A stretch of DNA of 64,000 nt from Paucilactobacillus suebicus DSM 5007 = KCTC 3549 (GTDB taxonomy: Bacteria; Bacillota; Bacilli; Lactobacillales; Lactobacillaceae). The position numbers and the translations under genes were made by a program. Position 1 is the first letter of the stretch; every line of letters begins with the position of its first letter. Where the stretch lies: assembly GCF_001434475.1 (NCBI RefSeq), contig NZ_AZGF01000006.1, positions 61,244-125,243 of the forward strand, given 5' to 3'. Below the pieces are notes generated by a model that searched no databases, was not told the DNA's origin, and was given only the letters and a program-made list of their open reading frames with translations. Shown here piece after piece: positions 38,514 through 48,746 of the stretch.

Positions 38514-41500
38514 CACACAATTTACCGAGAAGCAGCAACAAGCGATCGATGATCAGGGTCAAAATATTCTCGTGTCCGCATCTGCCGGTTCAGGTAAGAC
38601 TTCAGTATTAGTTGAACGCGTGATTCAAAAAATTTTGCGTGGTGAGAGTATTGATCGACTGCTGGTTGTGACATTTACGGATGCTGCGGCTAAAGGAATG
38701 CGAGATCGAATCGCCCAGGCGTTGAAGGATGCGATTAATAGTACTAATGATGCGAAAATTAAAAAGCATCTGAAGAAACAACTTAATCGCTTGGCAGTTG
38801 CTGATATCAGTACGTTACACGCATTTTGTCTGCATTTAATTAAGGAATATTATTACCTCATTGATTTAGATCCGCAGTTTCGCTTACTGACTGACAGCAC
38901 GGAAGGAATCCTCCTGCGTGAGGCAGTTTGGGACGATGTGCGAGAAGAACGATATGCAAGTAACGACGAGTCGTTTGAACAGTTAACACGTAATTTTTCC
39001 AGTGATCGTAGCGATGATGGACTTACCGATGTCGTTAACATGCTCGACGGTTATGCGACTGCGACACCCAAACCACAGGAATGGCTGGATCAATTACCAA
39101 ATGATTACGACTTAGGGAACGAACCGTTCACTCAGTCTGACTTATATCGGCAACAGCTGTTGCCAATTATCGACAGTACAATGTCTCAAATTCAAGCAGA
39201 TTTGGATGATGCGATCAGTGCCGCCGGCGGGGATGCGTTTGCCAAAGTTATTAAGGTGCTGGACGCTGAGTATCAGCAGGCTAAACATGTTCAATCTGTT
39301 GCTAGTGATGGCACTTGGGATGATTTACGTACCTTGATGATTCATCCAGAATTCAAACGGTTAACTGGCCCAAAGGGTGAAGATGCAGCTGATTTCGAGT
39401 CAATTAAAGCATTGAGAAAAACGGCTAAGGACGCTTTTACCGATTTAGCTAAGTCATACTTTGCTTTGAGTGAAGATGAACTTCGCAATATTTCAAGTCA
39501 GGTCAAACCGATTATCGAAACGTTGGTTGACGTAGTGAAGCAGTACCGTGAAGCCTACCAGGCTGAGAAGCAGCAACGTCATGTGCTGGATTTCAGTGAT
39601 TTAGAGCACTATGCTCTGCAGATTTTGACTACTCAGAGTGAAAATGGCCAGGCAGTAGTGGCTCAACTGAAGGATCACTACTATGAAATCATGGTTGATG
39701 AATATCAAGATACCAACCAGTTACAGGAAAGCATTTTGCAGACACTTGTGACAGATAATCCTGGCAACATGTTTATGGTCGGTGATGTTAAGCAATCAAT
39801 TTACCAGTTCCGGCAAGCAGATCCAAGTTTGTTTATGGGAAAATACAATCGGTATCGGGCTAATACTGCGAGCGATGGTGAAGCAATTGTGCTAGCTGAA
39901 AATTTCCGCTCAGTTAATAATGTGACCGATTTTACTAACCTAATTTTTGAACAACTAATGGATGAACAGGTTGGTGAAATGAATTACGATGACGATGCTC
40001 ATCTGAAATTTGGTGCTCAGTACTACCCAAAACGAGGGGTTCCCGCAGAAGTAATGCTGTTTGATTCCGAACATAAGGAGGAATCTGCACTGGAACAAAA
40101 GCTGCCACACCTAGAACCAGACGATAAATTAACTGGTGAAATTCAAATGGTGGCCTTGCGCATTAAAAAAATGGTCGATAATCAGGAACAAATTTATGAT
40201 CGTAAGACCAAAGAAAAGCGCGCGATCACGTACGGTGATATTACGTTACTAGCGGCCACAAAACATAATAATAATCTAATTATCGAACAGTTTAGCAACC
40301 TTGATATCCCGGTTACGGTTCATGATGCTCAGAATTATTTTCAAGCAACCGAAGTACGAATTATGATGGCCTTGCTACGGATTATTGATAATCCCTATCA
40401 AGATATTCCGTTGGCTGCCGTTTTGCGCTCACCAATGGTTGGCTTGGACGAAAACGAATTAGCCTACTTGCGAATTCAGGATAAAACTGATGACTATTAT
40501 GGTGCAATTAAGCGTTTCGCTAACAGCGAACCAGAAGATGAATTTGCTTCACAATTACACGATAAAATTGTCCGCTTTCTGGAGCGACTTAAGAGATTCC
40601 GATTGATTGCTAATCAGAATCGATTGGTAGAATTGATTTGGACGATTTACAACGAAACTGGTTTTCTTGACTATGTCGGGGGGATGCCTGGTGGTAAACA
40701 GCGGCAGGCAAACTTGCACGCGCTATACCAGCGGGCGGCGTCATATGAACAGAGTAGTTTTAAGGGTGTCTTCCAGTTTGTCCGATTTATTGAACAGATG
40801 CAAAAAAAAGACAAGGATTTGGCGGAGGCACCATCGCAAACTTCAAGTAACACGGTATCCGTTATGACGATTCACGGTAGTAAAGGATTGGAATTTCCAG
40901 TCGTTTTCCTAATTGATGCAACTCATCGATTTAACCGTGAAAATTCCAAGCGTAGTTGTTTAGTAGATGCTCATAATGGTATTGGTATTACCTATTTGCG
41001 TGATGATAATGTCCGCATTCCAACACTGCAACGACAAATCTTGCAGGATACGATTAATAAAAAAGCACAGGCTGAAGAAATGCGACTACTCTATGTGGCA
41101 CTAACTCGGGCTGAACAAAGATTAATTGTGACTGGTTCCTATGACGGAGCACGGGCGGCCATTGAAAAATGGCAGCGAGCATTCCAAAGCCAGCGATTGC
41201 TATTACCGGATCAGCTTCGTGAAAAATCTAATAACTTTATGGATTGGATCGGTATGAGTTTAATTCGTCATCCTCAGTTTGATAGTGAGCTGATGGACAA
41301 TGATGAACCATGGTACGGACTAGGAAAAGATTCCACCACGTTCAACGTATCCGTGATGACAGCCGAGGATTTGGTAACTGGTGAACTGGGGAAACAAGAT
41401 GATGACACCTCAGTTGATGATCAGTTTGAAAAAGTTGATGCATCTAAATTGTCTGGTGAAGAGAGAGATGCGATAACGCAAGTTATGCAGTTTGAGTATC

Positions 41501-42207
41501 CTCATCAGGCAGCCACAATGACCACTGCGTACCAATCTGTATCTGAAATTAAGCGATTATTTGAGGATCCAGATAATCATGAATTGATTCAGTTGGAGCT
41601 AAATCCGCAGGCTCGTTCCAAGGGCCGTTACGTGAAGAGTGATTTTGGCCAGCCGCAGTTTGTTCATCATGATGAAACCGCATCTCCAACCGAGATTGGG
41701 ACGGCTACGCATTTGGTATTACAGACTTTAGATGTTGAACAGCGTCCGACTTCTGATGATATTGAACAGGTAATTGCGGGGCTGCAATTATCTGGTGTCA
41801 TCTCCAATGCGGTTGCTACTAAAATAAATCGTGATGAAGTATCAAGATTCTTCGACACACCGCTGGGGAAACAAGTGGTTGAACACCATGATAGCCTGTA
41901 TCGCGAGGCACCATTTTCAATGTTGTTAAATGGTAATCAGTTATTTACACAGTTAACGTCTGAAGATGAAAAAATATTGATTCATGGGATTATCGATGGT
42001 TATTTTGATACGGATGAGGGGCTGGTGTTGTTTGATTACAAGACTGATCACGTTATTCCAGATAACCCAATTTCGATTCAGAAGGTAGTAGATAGATATC
42101 GTGGCCAAGTTAATTTATATGCTAGGGCACTGAAAAATATGACGGGCAAGCCCGTGGTACACAAGTATTTGTATTTGTTGGAGGCGGGAACCGTAGAACT
42201 AGAGTGA
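38506..42207 (+). CDS. rexA: ATP-dependent helicase/nuclease subunit A (RexA/AddA)
   Basis: UvrD-like helicase with a C-terminal RecB-type nuclease. Start at the ATG overlapping the rexB stop (ATGAGTAG) behind AGAGGAGGATGACG, giving 1233 residues. Walker A VSASAGSGKT is near residue 30, Walker B VDEYQDTN near 400, helicase motif VMTIHGSKGLEFPVV near 790, nuclease motif LFDYKTDHV near 1170. The stop TGA lies within the element-like CTAGAGTGAG, so the last two codons may derive from a 3' element whose core is lost. Confidence 0.95.
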   Translation: MSSTQFTEKQQQAIDDQGQNILVSASAGSGKTSVLVERVIQKILRGESIDRLLVVTFTDAAAKGMRDRIAQALKDAINSTNDAKIKKHLKKQLNRLAVADISTLHAFCLHLIKEYYYLIDLDPQFRLLTDSTEGILLREAVWDDVREERYASNDESFEQLTRNFSSDRSDDGLTDVVNMLDGYATATPKPQEWLDQLPNDYDLGNEPFTQSDLYRQQLLPIIDSTMSQIQADLDDAISAAGGDAFAKVIKVLDAEYQQAKHVQSVASDGTWDDLRTLMIHPEFKRLTGPKGEDAADFESIKALRKTAKDAFTDLAKSYFALSEDELRNISSQVKPIIETLVDVVKQYREAYQAEKQQRHVLDFSDLEHYALQILTTQSENGQAVVAQLKDHYYEIMVDEYQDTNQLQESILQTLVTDNPGNMFMVGDVKQSIYQFRQADPSLFMGKYNRYRANTASDGEAIVLAENFRSVNNVTDFTNLIFEQLMDEQVGEMNYDDDAHLKFGAQYYPKRGVPAEVMLFDSEHKEESALEQKLPHLEPDDKLTGEIQMVALRIKKMVDNQEQIYDRKTKEKRAITYGDITLLAATKHNNNLIIEQFSNLDIPVTVHDAQNYFQATEVRIMMALLRIIDNPYQDIPLAAVLRSPMVGLDENELAYLRIQDKTDDYYGAIKRFANSEPEDEFASQLHDKIVRFLERLKRFRLIANQNRLVELIWTIYNETGFLDYVGGMPGGKQRQANLHALYQRAASYEQSSFKGVFQFVRFIEQMQKKDKDLAEAPSQTSSNTVSVMTIHGSKGLEFPVVFLIDATHRFNRENSKRSCLVDAHNGIGITYLRDDNVRIPTLQRQILQDTINKKAQAEEMRLLYVALTRAEQRLIVTGSYDGARAAIEKWQRAFQSQRLLLPDQLREKSNNFMDWIGMSLIRHPQFDSELMDNDEPWYGLGKDSTTFNVSVMTAEDLVTGELGKQDDDTSVDDQFEKVDASKLSGEERDAITQVMQFEYPHQAATMTTAYQSVSEIKRLFEDPDNHELIQLELNPQARSKGRYVKSDFGQPQFVHHDETASPTEIGTATHLVLQTLDVEQRPTSDDIEQVIAGLQLSGVISNAVATKINRDEVSRFFDTPLGKQVVEHHDSLYREAPFSMLLNGNQLFTQLTSEDEKILIHGIIDGYFDTDEGLVLFDYKTDHVIPDNPISIQKVVDRYRGQVNLYARALKNMTGKPVVHKYLYLLEAGTVELE

Positions 42208-42235
42208 GACGCATCTGTGGTTCGTTTCACGTTTC
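42202..42235 (+). repeat. collapsed remnant of a 3' palindromic element, rexA
   Basis: CTAGAGTGAGACGCATCTGTGG-TTCGTTTCACGTTTCGG keeps only the left terminus, a piece of the right inner motif (GCATCTGTGG) and the right terminus. Confidence 0.5.
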
Positions 42236-42341
42236 GGCCACAAAGATGGAGTGTCAGAGAAGCAATAAAACTATACCATTGATGTATTTTATTTCTTTAT
42301 GTAAATTTCAGCAGATTAAGGCTGCCGTTACTATCTAGATA

Positions 42342-42466
42342 GTCGAAATGCGTTCCGAAACACTGAGACTTAAAGAATAAGGAGATATTGAAAATCAACC
42401 GCCAACCCCGCGATTAATCTTCAATATCTCCTTATTCTACAGTCTCACCCCGTGTTTCTCCACGCT
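42342..42466 (-). repeat. 3'-end palindromic element (type A), AEC transporter
   Basis: Minus sense: AGCGTGGAGAAACACGG, GGTGAGACTG, stem AGAATAAGGAGATATTGAA and complement, apex GATTAATCGCGGGGTTGGCGGTTGATT, AGTCTCAGTGTTTCGGAACGC. Begins at the transporter TAG. Confidence 0.9.
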
Positions 42467-43405
42467 CTAATTCATTATCAGCATCAATACCGGAATTACA
42501 ATCAAACTTAAAATGGTGGTTTCCGCGACCATAATGGCGGCGTAGTCTGAATCTGCTCCATACAATTTGGCAACCACTGGCGCATTGGTCATTGCCGGCA
42601 TTGCAGACTGCAAGATGAAAACTTGTTTCATTAATATCGGCATGGATGATGGAATAACCAGCAAGCTCATCAGGGCTGGCGCAAGGAGAAAACGACCAAA
42701 CAGAACTCCTAAATTATCTCTGTTAAATTTAACATGACTGATGCCAGCGCTTTGGACAGCAATTCCAATGAAAATCATCGACAATGGAATGGTTAAACCG
42801 CCAATGTAACGGAAATCTGACATTAAAAATGTTGGTAGTTTCACGTGGAACAGTACCAAAACGACCGCCAGCATAAAGCCTAATAATGGTGGCGAAAAGA
42901 TTTGTTTTAACGTTTGCCTAACATCTAAGTGGCCTGTTTTACCACCATCTCGGCCAATTAAATAAACGCCAAGAGTCCAGAAAAAGGTGGTATTAGCCAT
43001 GTAATAAACTAAGACATATGGCAAACTACGCTCACCAAACAAGGCAACGTTTACTGCTAATCCAACGAAAACTGTGTTGGAAATGAAGAACATTGATTCA
43101 AAGAGACCACGATGGTTTTGCTTGATTTTTAGGATACGCGAAACAATTACCGCAACGACAAACAGTACAGACATTGAGATAATTGGAAACTTTAAATCTG
43201 GGAGCAGCGCTTTTAGTTCTTTGGTTGTAAAGTCTGACATGATAGTGCTTAACATGTAGCATGGCAATGCTAGTTGGGTCACCAATTTCGCAATTAAGGT
43301 TTTACTGTGTTCGTCAAACCAACCTGCTCGTGATAAAAAGTAACCAACGACGATCATGCCCAAAATCACAAACACACCGCTGACGGCATGAAGAAATATA
43401 TCCAC
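42467..43405 (-). CDS. AEC family transporter (malate permease candidate)
   Basis: 312 residues with about ten membrane segments in two five-helix halves, the auxin efflux carrier fold. The family includes MleP, the malate/lactate antiporter partner of malolactic enzyme; mleS in this window has no adjacent permease, so this is the best local candidate, 17 kb away. Other AEC members export different organic acids. The TAG stop (ATG AAT TAG) begins a type A element. Confidence 0.78.
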   Translation of the reverse strand: MDIFLHAVSGVFVILGMIVVGYFLSRAGWFDEHSKTLIAKLVTQLALPCYMLSTIMSDFTTKELKALLPDLKFPIISMSVLFVVAVIVSRILKIKQNHRGLFESMFFISNTVFVGLAVNVALFGERSLPYVLVYYMANTTFFWTLGVYLIGRDGGKTGHLDVRQTLKQIFSPPLLGFMLAVVLVLFHVKLPTFLMSDFRYIGGLTIPLSMIFIGIAVQSAGISHVKFNRDNLGVLFGRFLLAPALMSLLVIPSSMPILMKQVFILQSAMPAMTNAPVVAKLYGADSDYAAIMVAETTILSLIVIPVLMLIMN

Positions 43406-43539
43406 GATTGCTGACTCCTTTCTATAAAATACTTGATGATGCTATTGTAGAGATTCACTAAACTCATAGTCAAATCAATCAGGATGATAAGTTTTATTTA
43501 TATGAGTGAAGGTTATACATTAATTGTATCTGAAAAAGT

Positions 43540-43574
43540 TCCTTCACCTATTCGGAGAAGGAACTTTTTGTGCT
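43540..43574 (-). terminator. bidirectional terminator after the surface protein gene
   Basis: AAAAAGTTCCTTC / GAAGGAACTTTTT around a short loop, six bases after the stop codon at 43582. Confidence 0.85.
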
Positions 43575-43581
43575 GTTCGAA

Positions 43582-46500
43582 TTACTTGATGTCCGAGTTA
43601 TATCCGAAATTAATCTTGCCGGATAAACTAATGAAGAATTGGCCAAGTTCAGATGAGAAGTCTGAACCGCCGCCGGGAGCCACTGTGCCAGAATGTTGAC
43701 TATCATCGGATCCTGATGGAACGACTTTTTGGTGACTAGCCATGGAAGCCATTCTTGCTGCATCAAGTGCCTCGGTGCTTTCACTTGTTTTGTCTGATTT
43801 ACCACGGTTTTGTTTGTTCTTACTATCACTTGAGTTTGTCTTGTCAGCTGTTTTACTTGCGGCTGCTTGTTGTTGAGGCTTAGCGGCAGGGAAGAAACGA
43901 CTGTAGCGGTTCATTGAAGTAGCAGCAGTTGCAACCCTAGCAGCTTGTTGCTTAACCCGAACTGTAAATTGCTGTGGCGCAACAGTGAAGTTAATTGGAC
44001 GTGCAGTTTCGTCACTTACAACCCTGAATCCGTTACGAACAAGCATTACTTGTTGGTTAATTGAGTTAAATGAAATTGGTGCATCAACTTCACCGGTAAC
44101 AGTATGTGAGAGAACCTTTTGACCATTTTGATCAACGTAATCCACAGTTGCTTGAGGATTGTCGTTGTTACTGGTTGTTGGGTTGCTATCATTATCCTGT
44201 CCTGGCTCAGATGTGCTTGTGTTTCCGTTTCCCTGATCATTATCGCCAGGTGTTGTCGATGTATCAGTCCCACCGTTATTAGTACTGGTACCGGAATTAT
44301 TATCCGAGCCAGAATTGTTGGTTGATGAGGCTAGTTCAATACTGAGAGTTCCATTGTTATTGGTAGAATTTGCGAGGAAGTCATTGATTACGCTACTGAT
44401 AGTTTGACCATCTGTAGTCTCGTAGTCACCACTGACAGTCGTTGTACCAACAACCATTGGCATTAGTGAACTTTCAGCCTCCCAGGCGCCGTATGTGACG
44501 TTGCCAGTAACTAAATCAGTGGTCATTGAACGGTCAAATAGTAAAGTTTCAGTGGCAGTATGGTTATTACCATCGCTGACTTGAACGGTGAATTCCTTTT
44601 TCTGTGCTGCAGTTGCATCGGCTGAAGTACCGCTAACTGTAGTAGTTTGGTGAATGAGGTGGACCACAACATTGCCAGTTTCATTGAGAATGCCACGGAA
44701 AGATAGTGATGTGCCACCCAGATCAGTTACCGTGCTTGGTAATGTTGACGCATCAACTGTATATCCCTTAGGAATACTAATTGTCTGGCTGGTATTGTGA
44801 CCATAGTTACCAGTGATTGTGTATGAATTGATGGTGCTACCATTTTCATCATCGTCAACCAACGTTAACTGGGCAGTGACCTCTTCATAATCAAAACTAA
44901 CTGATACTTCTGAATTACTTGGTAGGCTAGTCGTTTCGGTGACACCACTTTGACCAACTGTGACCGTACCGTCTGTAGACGTTAGATTAGCGTCATTGGA
45001 ACTAGCAGTATATCCAGTTGGCAGGCTGAATGAGTAATCGCCGTAGCTGCTACTTTCGGGAATGTAAGTTGTGATGCCGGTTGTCAAATCGGTATCTGTG
45101 GCCCAACGGATTGTTTCGGTGACGTCTGCTAAATCAGAGTCAGCGGGAACATTTGTAAAATGAATGGTGCGTTGAGTCGTGATTCCAGATTCATCAAAAT
45201 CTTTGTACACGTGCTGATCTAGCTCTGCAGCAAAACTAACTGAAACTTGAGTGTTGCTAGGTAAGCTTGTTGTTGCACCAATTCCGGTAGCGTCAATCGT
45301 AGCAACGCCATTAGCAATTGTCAGATTAGCGCCAGTCAAAGTGATTGTGTAACCAGTGGGTAAATTAAACGAATATGCTGGATAACTAGTAGTTTCTGGG
45401 GTGTAGGTTGTTACACCGGTGGTAAGGTCAGTATCTGATGACCAGCGAATTGTTTCCACTTCGTCGGTCAGATTTGATCCATCAGGGGCATTAGTAAAAT
45501 GAATTACCAATTGAGAAGTAATTCCTGATTCATCAAAGTCTTTGTAGACGTGATCAGAGGTCTGACCAGATGAGCTATCGTTGTTATCCGAACTCGAACT
45601 TGAGTTATTGCTGGTGCCTGTGAAGCTAATCGTCACAACACTGCTAGTTGGCAGAGTGGTGGTCGAACTCAGAGATTCTACAGGAACCACATAACTATTT
45701 GATGCTATTTCATCGATCAGATTAGTGTCTGATGAAGATGCCGTGTAGCCGGTAACAGCATTGAAAAGATACTGATGGTATTCCGTTGCTTGAGGAATGT
45801 AGGTTGTGATTCCAGTGGTGCTATCAGTTTGGATTTCCCACTTAACGACCTGATCTTGTTCAACAACTGTATCGTCAGATCCAGTAGGAACATTTTCAAA
45901 TTTAATCACTCTTTCCGTGGTGATGTAAGACTGATCAGATGAACTATCGGAGTCAGATGAGTCTTCATCTGACTTAAACGTGATATTGATGTTCTCATCG
46001 GCTGGTAAAGTTGTGACAGCGTTGAGATCTTCGGCTGGCACAATATCGTTACTGCCAGAAGAGGTTAAAACGACACCGGATGATGTGGCCGAGTAGCCTG
46101 CAGGTGGATTAAATGCGTACTGGACATAGTCTTGTTGCGGTGTGTAGGTGGTAACACCAGTGCTTGCATCATAATCACTGGACCATTTAGTGGTTTCGAC
46201 TTGATCAACTATCGTGCTGTCGGCGCCCTCTGGAACGTCTTCAAAGTGAATTACTCGCTGGGTAGTAATGCCGGATTCGTCGAAATTTTTATAGACATGG
46301 CTATCGCTAGATGAACTGGCCGAGGCTGCAGCTTGTGATTCACCACCAATGGCTGAAGATGCAGAGTCTGAACTAGTCGAAGTAGAGGAACTGGCGACTG
46401 CACTGCTGTTGGTAGCTGTTACGTTACTTGATCCAACGTTTGACACTTGGGTGGCCACACTACTTGAATCATTAGCGGCCGGTGTTGCACTTGAGGAAGT

Positions 46501-46755
46501 TTGTGATGCTGAACTCTCACTTGTAGAACTTCCATTTTGTGGTACTGAAACCTTGGTTGTGACGGTCAGGTTTGAACCGTAATTAGTTGTTGTTGTGATC
46601 ACGCTACTGTTTGTAGCACTGTTATTATCTGAAGTATCAGCAAGCACGGGTTGGGCTAAAACGAGCGCACTAAGGGTCGAAACAGTAATCAATCCACTTG
46701 TTAGCCAAGCGGGAATATGATTGTCAGATTGTGGTAATTGATGTTGATGATTCAT
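43582..46755 (-). CDS. Ser/Thr-rich repeat surface protein, mucin-binding type
   Basis: 1057 residues. A signal peptide lies at about 15-40 (LAQPVLADTS cleavage region), then a Ser/Thr-rich stretch to residue 150. Four repeats of about 110 residues begin near 153, 272, 405 and 515, each with HVYKDFDESGITTQR-like starts, a WSSDTDLTTGVTTYTP core and GYTAS ends, as in Mub/MucBP adhesins. A beta-rich domain, an Asn/Ser/Thr linker and a MucBP-like piece (ATVDYVDQNGQKVLSHTVTG) follow. No LPxTG anchor or hydrophobic tail is present; it ends SGKINFGYNSDIK. It follows an Mga-like regulator by 36 bases. Confidence 0.85.
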   Translation of the reverse strand: MNHQHQLPQSDNHIPAWLTSGLITVSTLSALVLAQPVLADTSDNNSATNSSVITTTTNYGSNLTVTTKVSVPQNGSSTSESSASQTSSSATPAANDSSSVATQVSNVGSSNVTATNSSAVASSSTSTSSDSASSAIGGESQAAASASSSSDSHVYKNFDESGITTQRVIHFEDVPEGADSTIVDQVETTKWSSDYDASTGVTTYTPQQDYVQYAFNPPAGYSATSSGVVLTSSGSNDIVPAEDLNAVTTLPADENINITFKSDEDSSDSDSSSDQSYITTERVIKFENVPTGSDDTVVEQDQVVKWEIQTDSTTGITTYIPQATEYHQYLFNAVTGYTASSSDTNLIDEIASNSYVVPVESLSSTTTLPTSSVVTISFTGTSNNSSSSSDNNDSSSGQTSDHVYKDFDESGITSQLVIHFTNAPDGSNLTDEVETIRWSSDTDLTTGVTTYTPETTSYPAYSFNLPTGYTITLTGANLTIANGVATIDATGIGATTSLPSNTQVSVSFAAELDQHVYKDFDESGITTQRTIHFTNVPADSDLADVTETIRWATDTDLTTGITTYIPESSSYGDYSFSLPTGYTASSNDANLTSTDGTVTVGQSGVTETTSLPSNSEVSVSFDYEEVTAQLTLVDDDENGSTINSYTITGNYGHNTSQTISIPKGYTVDASTLPSTVTDLGGTSLSFRGILNETGNVVVHLIHQTTTVSGTSADATAAQKKEFTVQVSDGNNHTATETLLFDRSMTTDLVTGNVTYGAWEAESSLMPMVVGTTTVSGDYETTDGQTISSVINDFLANSTNNNGTLSIELASSTNNSGSDNNSGTSTNNGGTDTSTTPGDNDQGNGNTSTSEPGQDNDSNPTTSNNDNPQATVDYVDQNGQKVLSHTVTGEVDAPISFNSINQQVMLVRNGFRVVSDETARPINFTVAPQQFTVRVKQQAARVATAATSMNRYSRFFPAAKPQQQAAASKTADKTNSSDSKNKQNRGKSDKTSESTEALDAARMASMASHQKVVPSGSDDSQHSGTVAPGGGSDFSSELGQFFISLSGKINFGYNSDIK

Positions 46756-46791
46756 AATAAACCTCCCCCTAAGAGTGCTGCTGATGCCTAA

Positions 46792-48243
46792 CTAGTTTTT
46801 GTTTTTCTTAATGGCAATTATCGTGTCAGCCAGTTGTGACCAGTCAGTTGGCGTTGGCGGATCTAGCCATGTGATCTGCGTTTGCGAAATGAAACTGGAG
46901 TAAAAGTCTGATAAGTATATATCAGTATCCTCAGTAATATGATCCTCAATCTTAATATTGGCATTGCTGAATGAATTCAAAGTCTTAACGATATAGTTCG
47001 TATACAAGTTCCCTTGTGAGAAATCAACGCAAATATGAACGCGGCTTGCCATCCAATCCATTGGAATGGAATTGATCATCGCAAACATGTAACTGAAGTA
47101 CAAATTAACTGAGTCTTTATCAGAAATGATTGCAGTTTGTTTGTTATGGACGGTTTTGATGAACCTACTGATAATGCCGTCAAAAATTGGATAAGATTCT
47201 TGAAAAAAGCTTACCTGACTAGGATCAACAAAGGTTGTTGGCTCAACGTAAAATGTCGTAAATTGAACGTTGATTTTGAAAATTTCGTCTCGTAACGGCG
47301 AAACGTCTAGTTTGTCAGGATCGGCCAGGAACTTTTCCTGGTGGGCAATTTCCATGAAATGATCAGTCAACTTGTGAGCGGTGGGCATTGCTTCTCTGCT
47401 GAATGTCGCAGGTTGGGCCGTCATGTAACCCTGAATCAACAAGAATGTGTACAGATAGTCTAGTTCATCATCGCTTGCTGTAATCAAATATTCACTGGCA
47501 ATGATTGATCTGACACTTTCAAAGCGTTCAGCAGATTCATTTTTTGATAGTGTTAGAAGCGTTGTCCCAATTTCATGTTCACCGTTCATTCGTAAAATCC
47601 AAATTTTTAGGAATATTGACAGTTTATTCAATTGCGTTGGTGTGTAGCGAATATCGCACACTGATTGCAACTCATCTACCAGCATTTCAATTAATGAATC
47701 GAGATCCGCAAAGGGACTTTCGATGCCGTTATATGCTGGGTAGTAGAGCTGAAACAGATGTAATCTAACACGGTACTCTGGACTCGTATTCGGATTATTG
47801 ATCTGCCCGAAGTCAATATGCTTCAAGACTTTTTTCATGCGACCTTCAGCATGGTAAAAAGTTGCGTTGCTAATATAGTTTTCCTTCATGTAGTCGGTTT
47901 TTGAATACTGATGATCATAAATGTAGTTGTATTCAAAAGCGGAAAAAATGTTGGAACGTTGTAAGTAGATTAGACCTATTTTTTGGATCACCACTGTTGT
48001 GAGATGGTTACCGCGTAAAAGGCCTTTCTCTGGTTCGTCAAGATATACTGGATGCTGAGTTGATGAAATGCTCATTAAGTCATTGTTGATCGTCGTAATC
48101 GCTTTATGCAATTTGTAAGCGGTTAAAGACATTTGCTCAAGGAGCTGTGGCTCAGATATTTTCTGTTCGTTACTATGAACAAGCTGTTGCAAAATATCGT
48201 AATAGAGCGAATCATCCTCCTCAAAAAACAAATTATAGTTCAT
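46792..48243 (-). CDS. Mga-like transcriptional regulator
   Basis: 483 residues. The N-terminal part (ILQQLVHSNEQKISEPQLLE, MSLTAYKLHKAITTINNDL) reads as a helix-turn-helix of the Mga type, the long helical middle fits PRD-like domains, and the C-terminus (about 370-480) fits a degenerate EIIB domain. No phosphorylatable His pattern was confirmed. The gene is 36 bases upstream of the surface protein on the same strand, so regulator and adhesin are probably cotranscribed. ATG with a weak ribosome binding site (TAGGTGATTAA). Confidence 0.7.
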   Translation of the reverse strand: MNYNLFFEEDDSLYYDILQQLVHSNEQKISEPQLLEQMSLTAYKLHKAITTINNDLMSISSTQHPVYLDEPEKGLLRGNHLTTVVIQKIGLIYLQRSNIFSAFEYNYIYDHQYSKTDYMKENYISNATFYHAEGRMKKVLKHIDFGQINNPNTSPEYRVRLHLFQLYYPAYNGIESPFADLDSLIEMLVDELQSVCDIRYTPTQLNKLSIFLKIWILRMNGEHEIGTTLLTLSKNESAERFESVRSIIASEYLITASDDELDYLYTFLLIQGYMTAQPATFSREAMPTAHKLTDHFMEIAHQEKFLADPDKLDVSPLRDEIFKINVQFTTFYVEPTTFVDPSQVSFFQESYPIFDGIISRFIKTVHNKQTAIISDKDSVNLYFSYMFAMINSIPMDWMASRVHICVDFSQGNLYTNYIVKTLNSFSNANIKIEDHITEDTDIYLSDFYSSFISQTQITWLDPPTPTDWSQLADTIIAIKKNKN

Positions 48244-48504
48244 TTAATCACCTATTCAGTCGAATTACATAAAATGCTAATAATAGCTTTAATACCACCA
48301 TTGTACCTTGTTTTATACAATGAATAAACATCACTTTTAAAATTATAGAGATAATTTTTCTCTATTTTTTTCAAATTATTGAAAATTACGATAGATGGGG
48401 AGTATCGACATACATCTGTATATGATTTAGTCTTAATGCATAAGCTTGTTGATGCTTATTTTGCAATCGCTAACAGTCGAATTACATAATATGTAAAATG
48501 CGAA

Positions 48505-48720
48505 AACAAAAAAGACCATCGGCAAGAACCGAATGATCCTGCTTTAATGAAGTTGATTGTTACTGTACAGAGAACTGTAAGCTATCAACGTTTGATATTA
48601 GATATCAGAATAAAAGACAGAGATCTGGGGAGCCGTCCGTTTTGTAAAATGGACACCGGTTTGCGATTTGCTAGTCTCGTTGTGGGGATGAGAAAAATCG
48701 CCAACTCGGATTTTCGATTG
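48505..48720 (-). ncRNA. candidate non-coding or leader RNA ending at the 48508 terminator
   Basis: Minus strand holds GCGATTT / AAATCGC (48663-48702) enclosing CTC/GAG, GTCCATTTTAC / GTAAAACGGAC-type hairpin (48635-48655), TGATAT / ATATCA (48594-48608) and the terminator. No good minus-strand promoter is seen, and no Rfam family is recognised. Confidence 0.3.
48508..48538 (-). terminator. minus-strand terminator upstream of the Mga-like gene
   Basis: GATCATTCGG / CCGATGGTC with one bulge, loop TTCTTG, then six T, all on the minus strand and 265 bases before the Mga-like start. No annotated gene precedes it on this strand, so it ends a non-coding or leader RNA. Confidence 0.75.
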
Positions 48721-48746
48721 AGGAATTGGTATTTTACGGTTATAAA
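48718..48746 (+). promoter_or_regulatory. promoter of the 172-residue protein gene
   Basis: TTGAGG (48718-48723), 17-base spacer, TATAAA (48741-48746), about 58 bases before the ATG. Confidence 0.6.

Noticed and set aside
48505..48720. Assignment of the minus-strand RNA to 6S RNA, tmRNA or RNase P RNA
   Set aside because: None of the conserved sequence blocks of these RNAs could be recognised by eye, and the length does not fit tmRNA or RNase P RNA.
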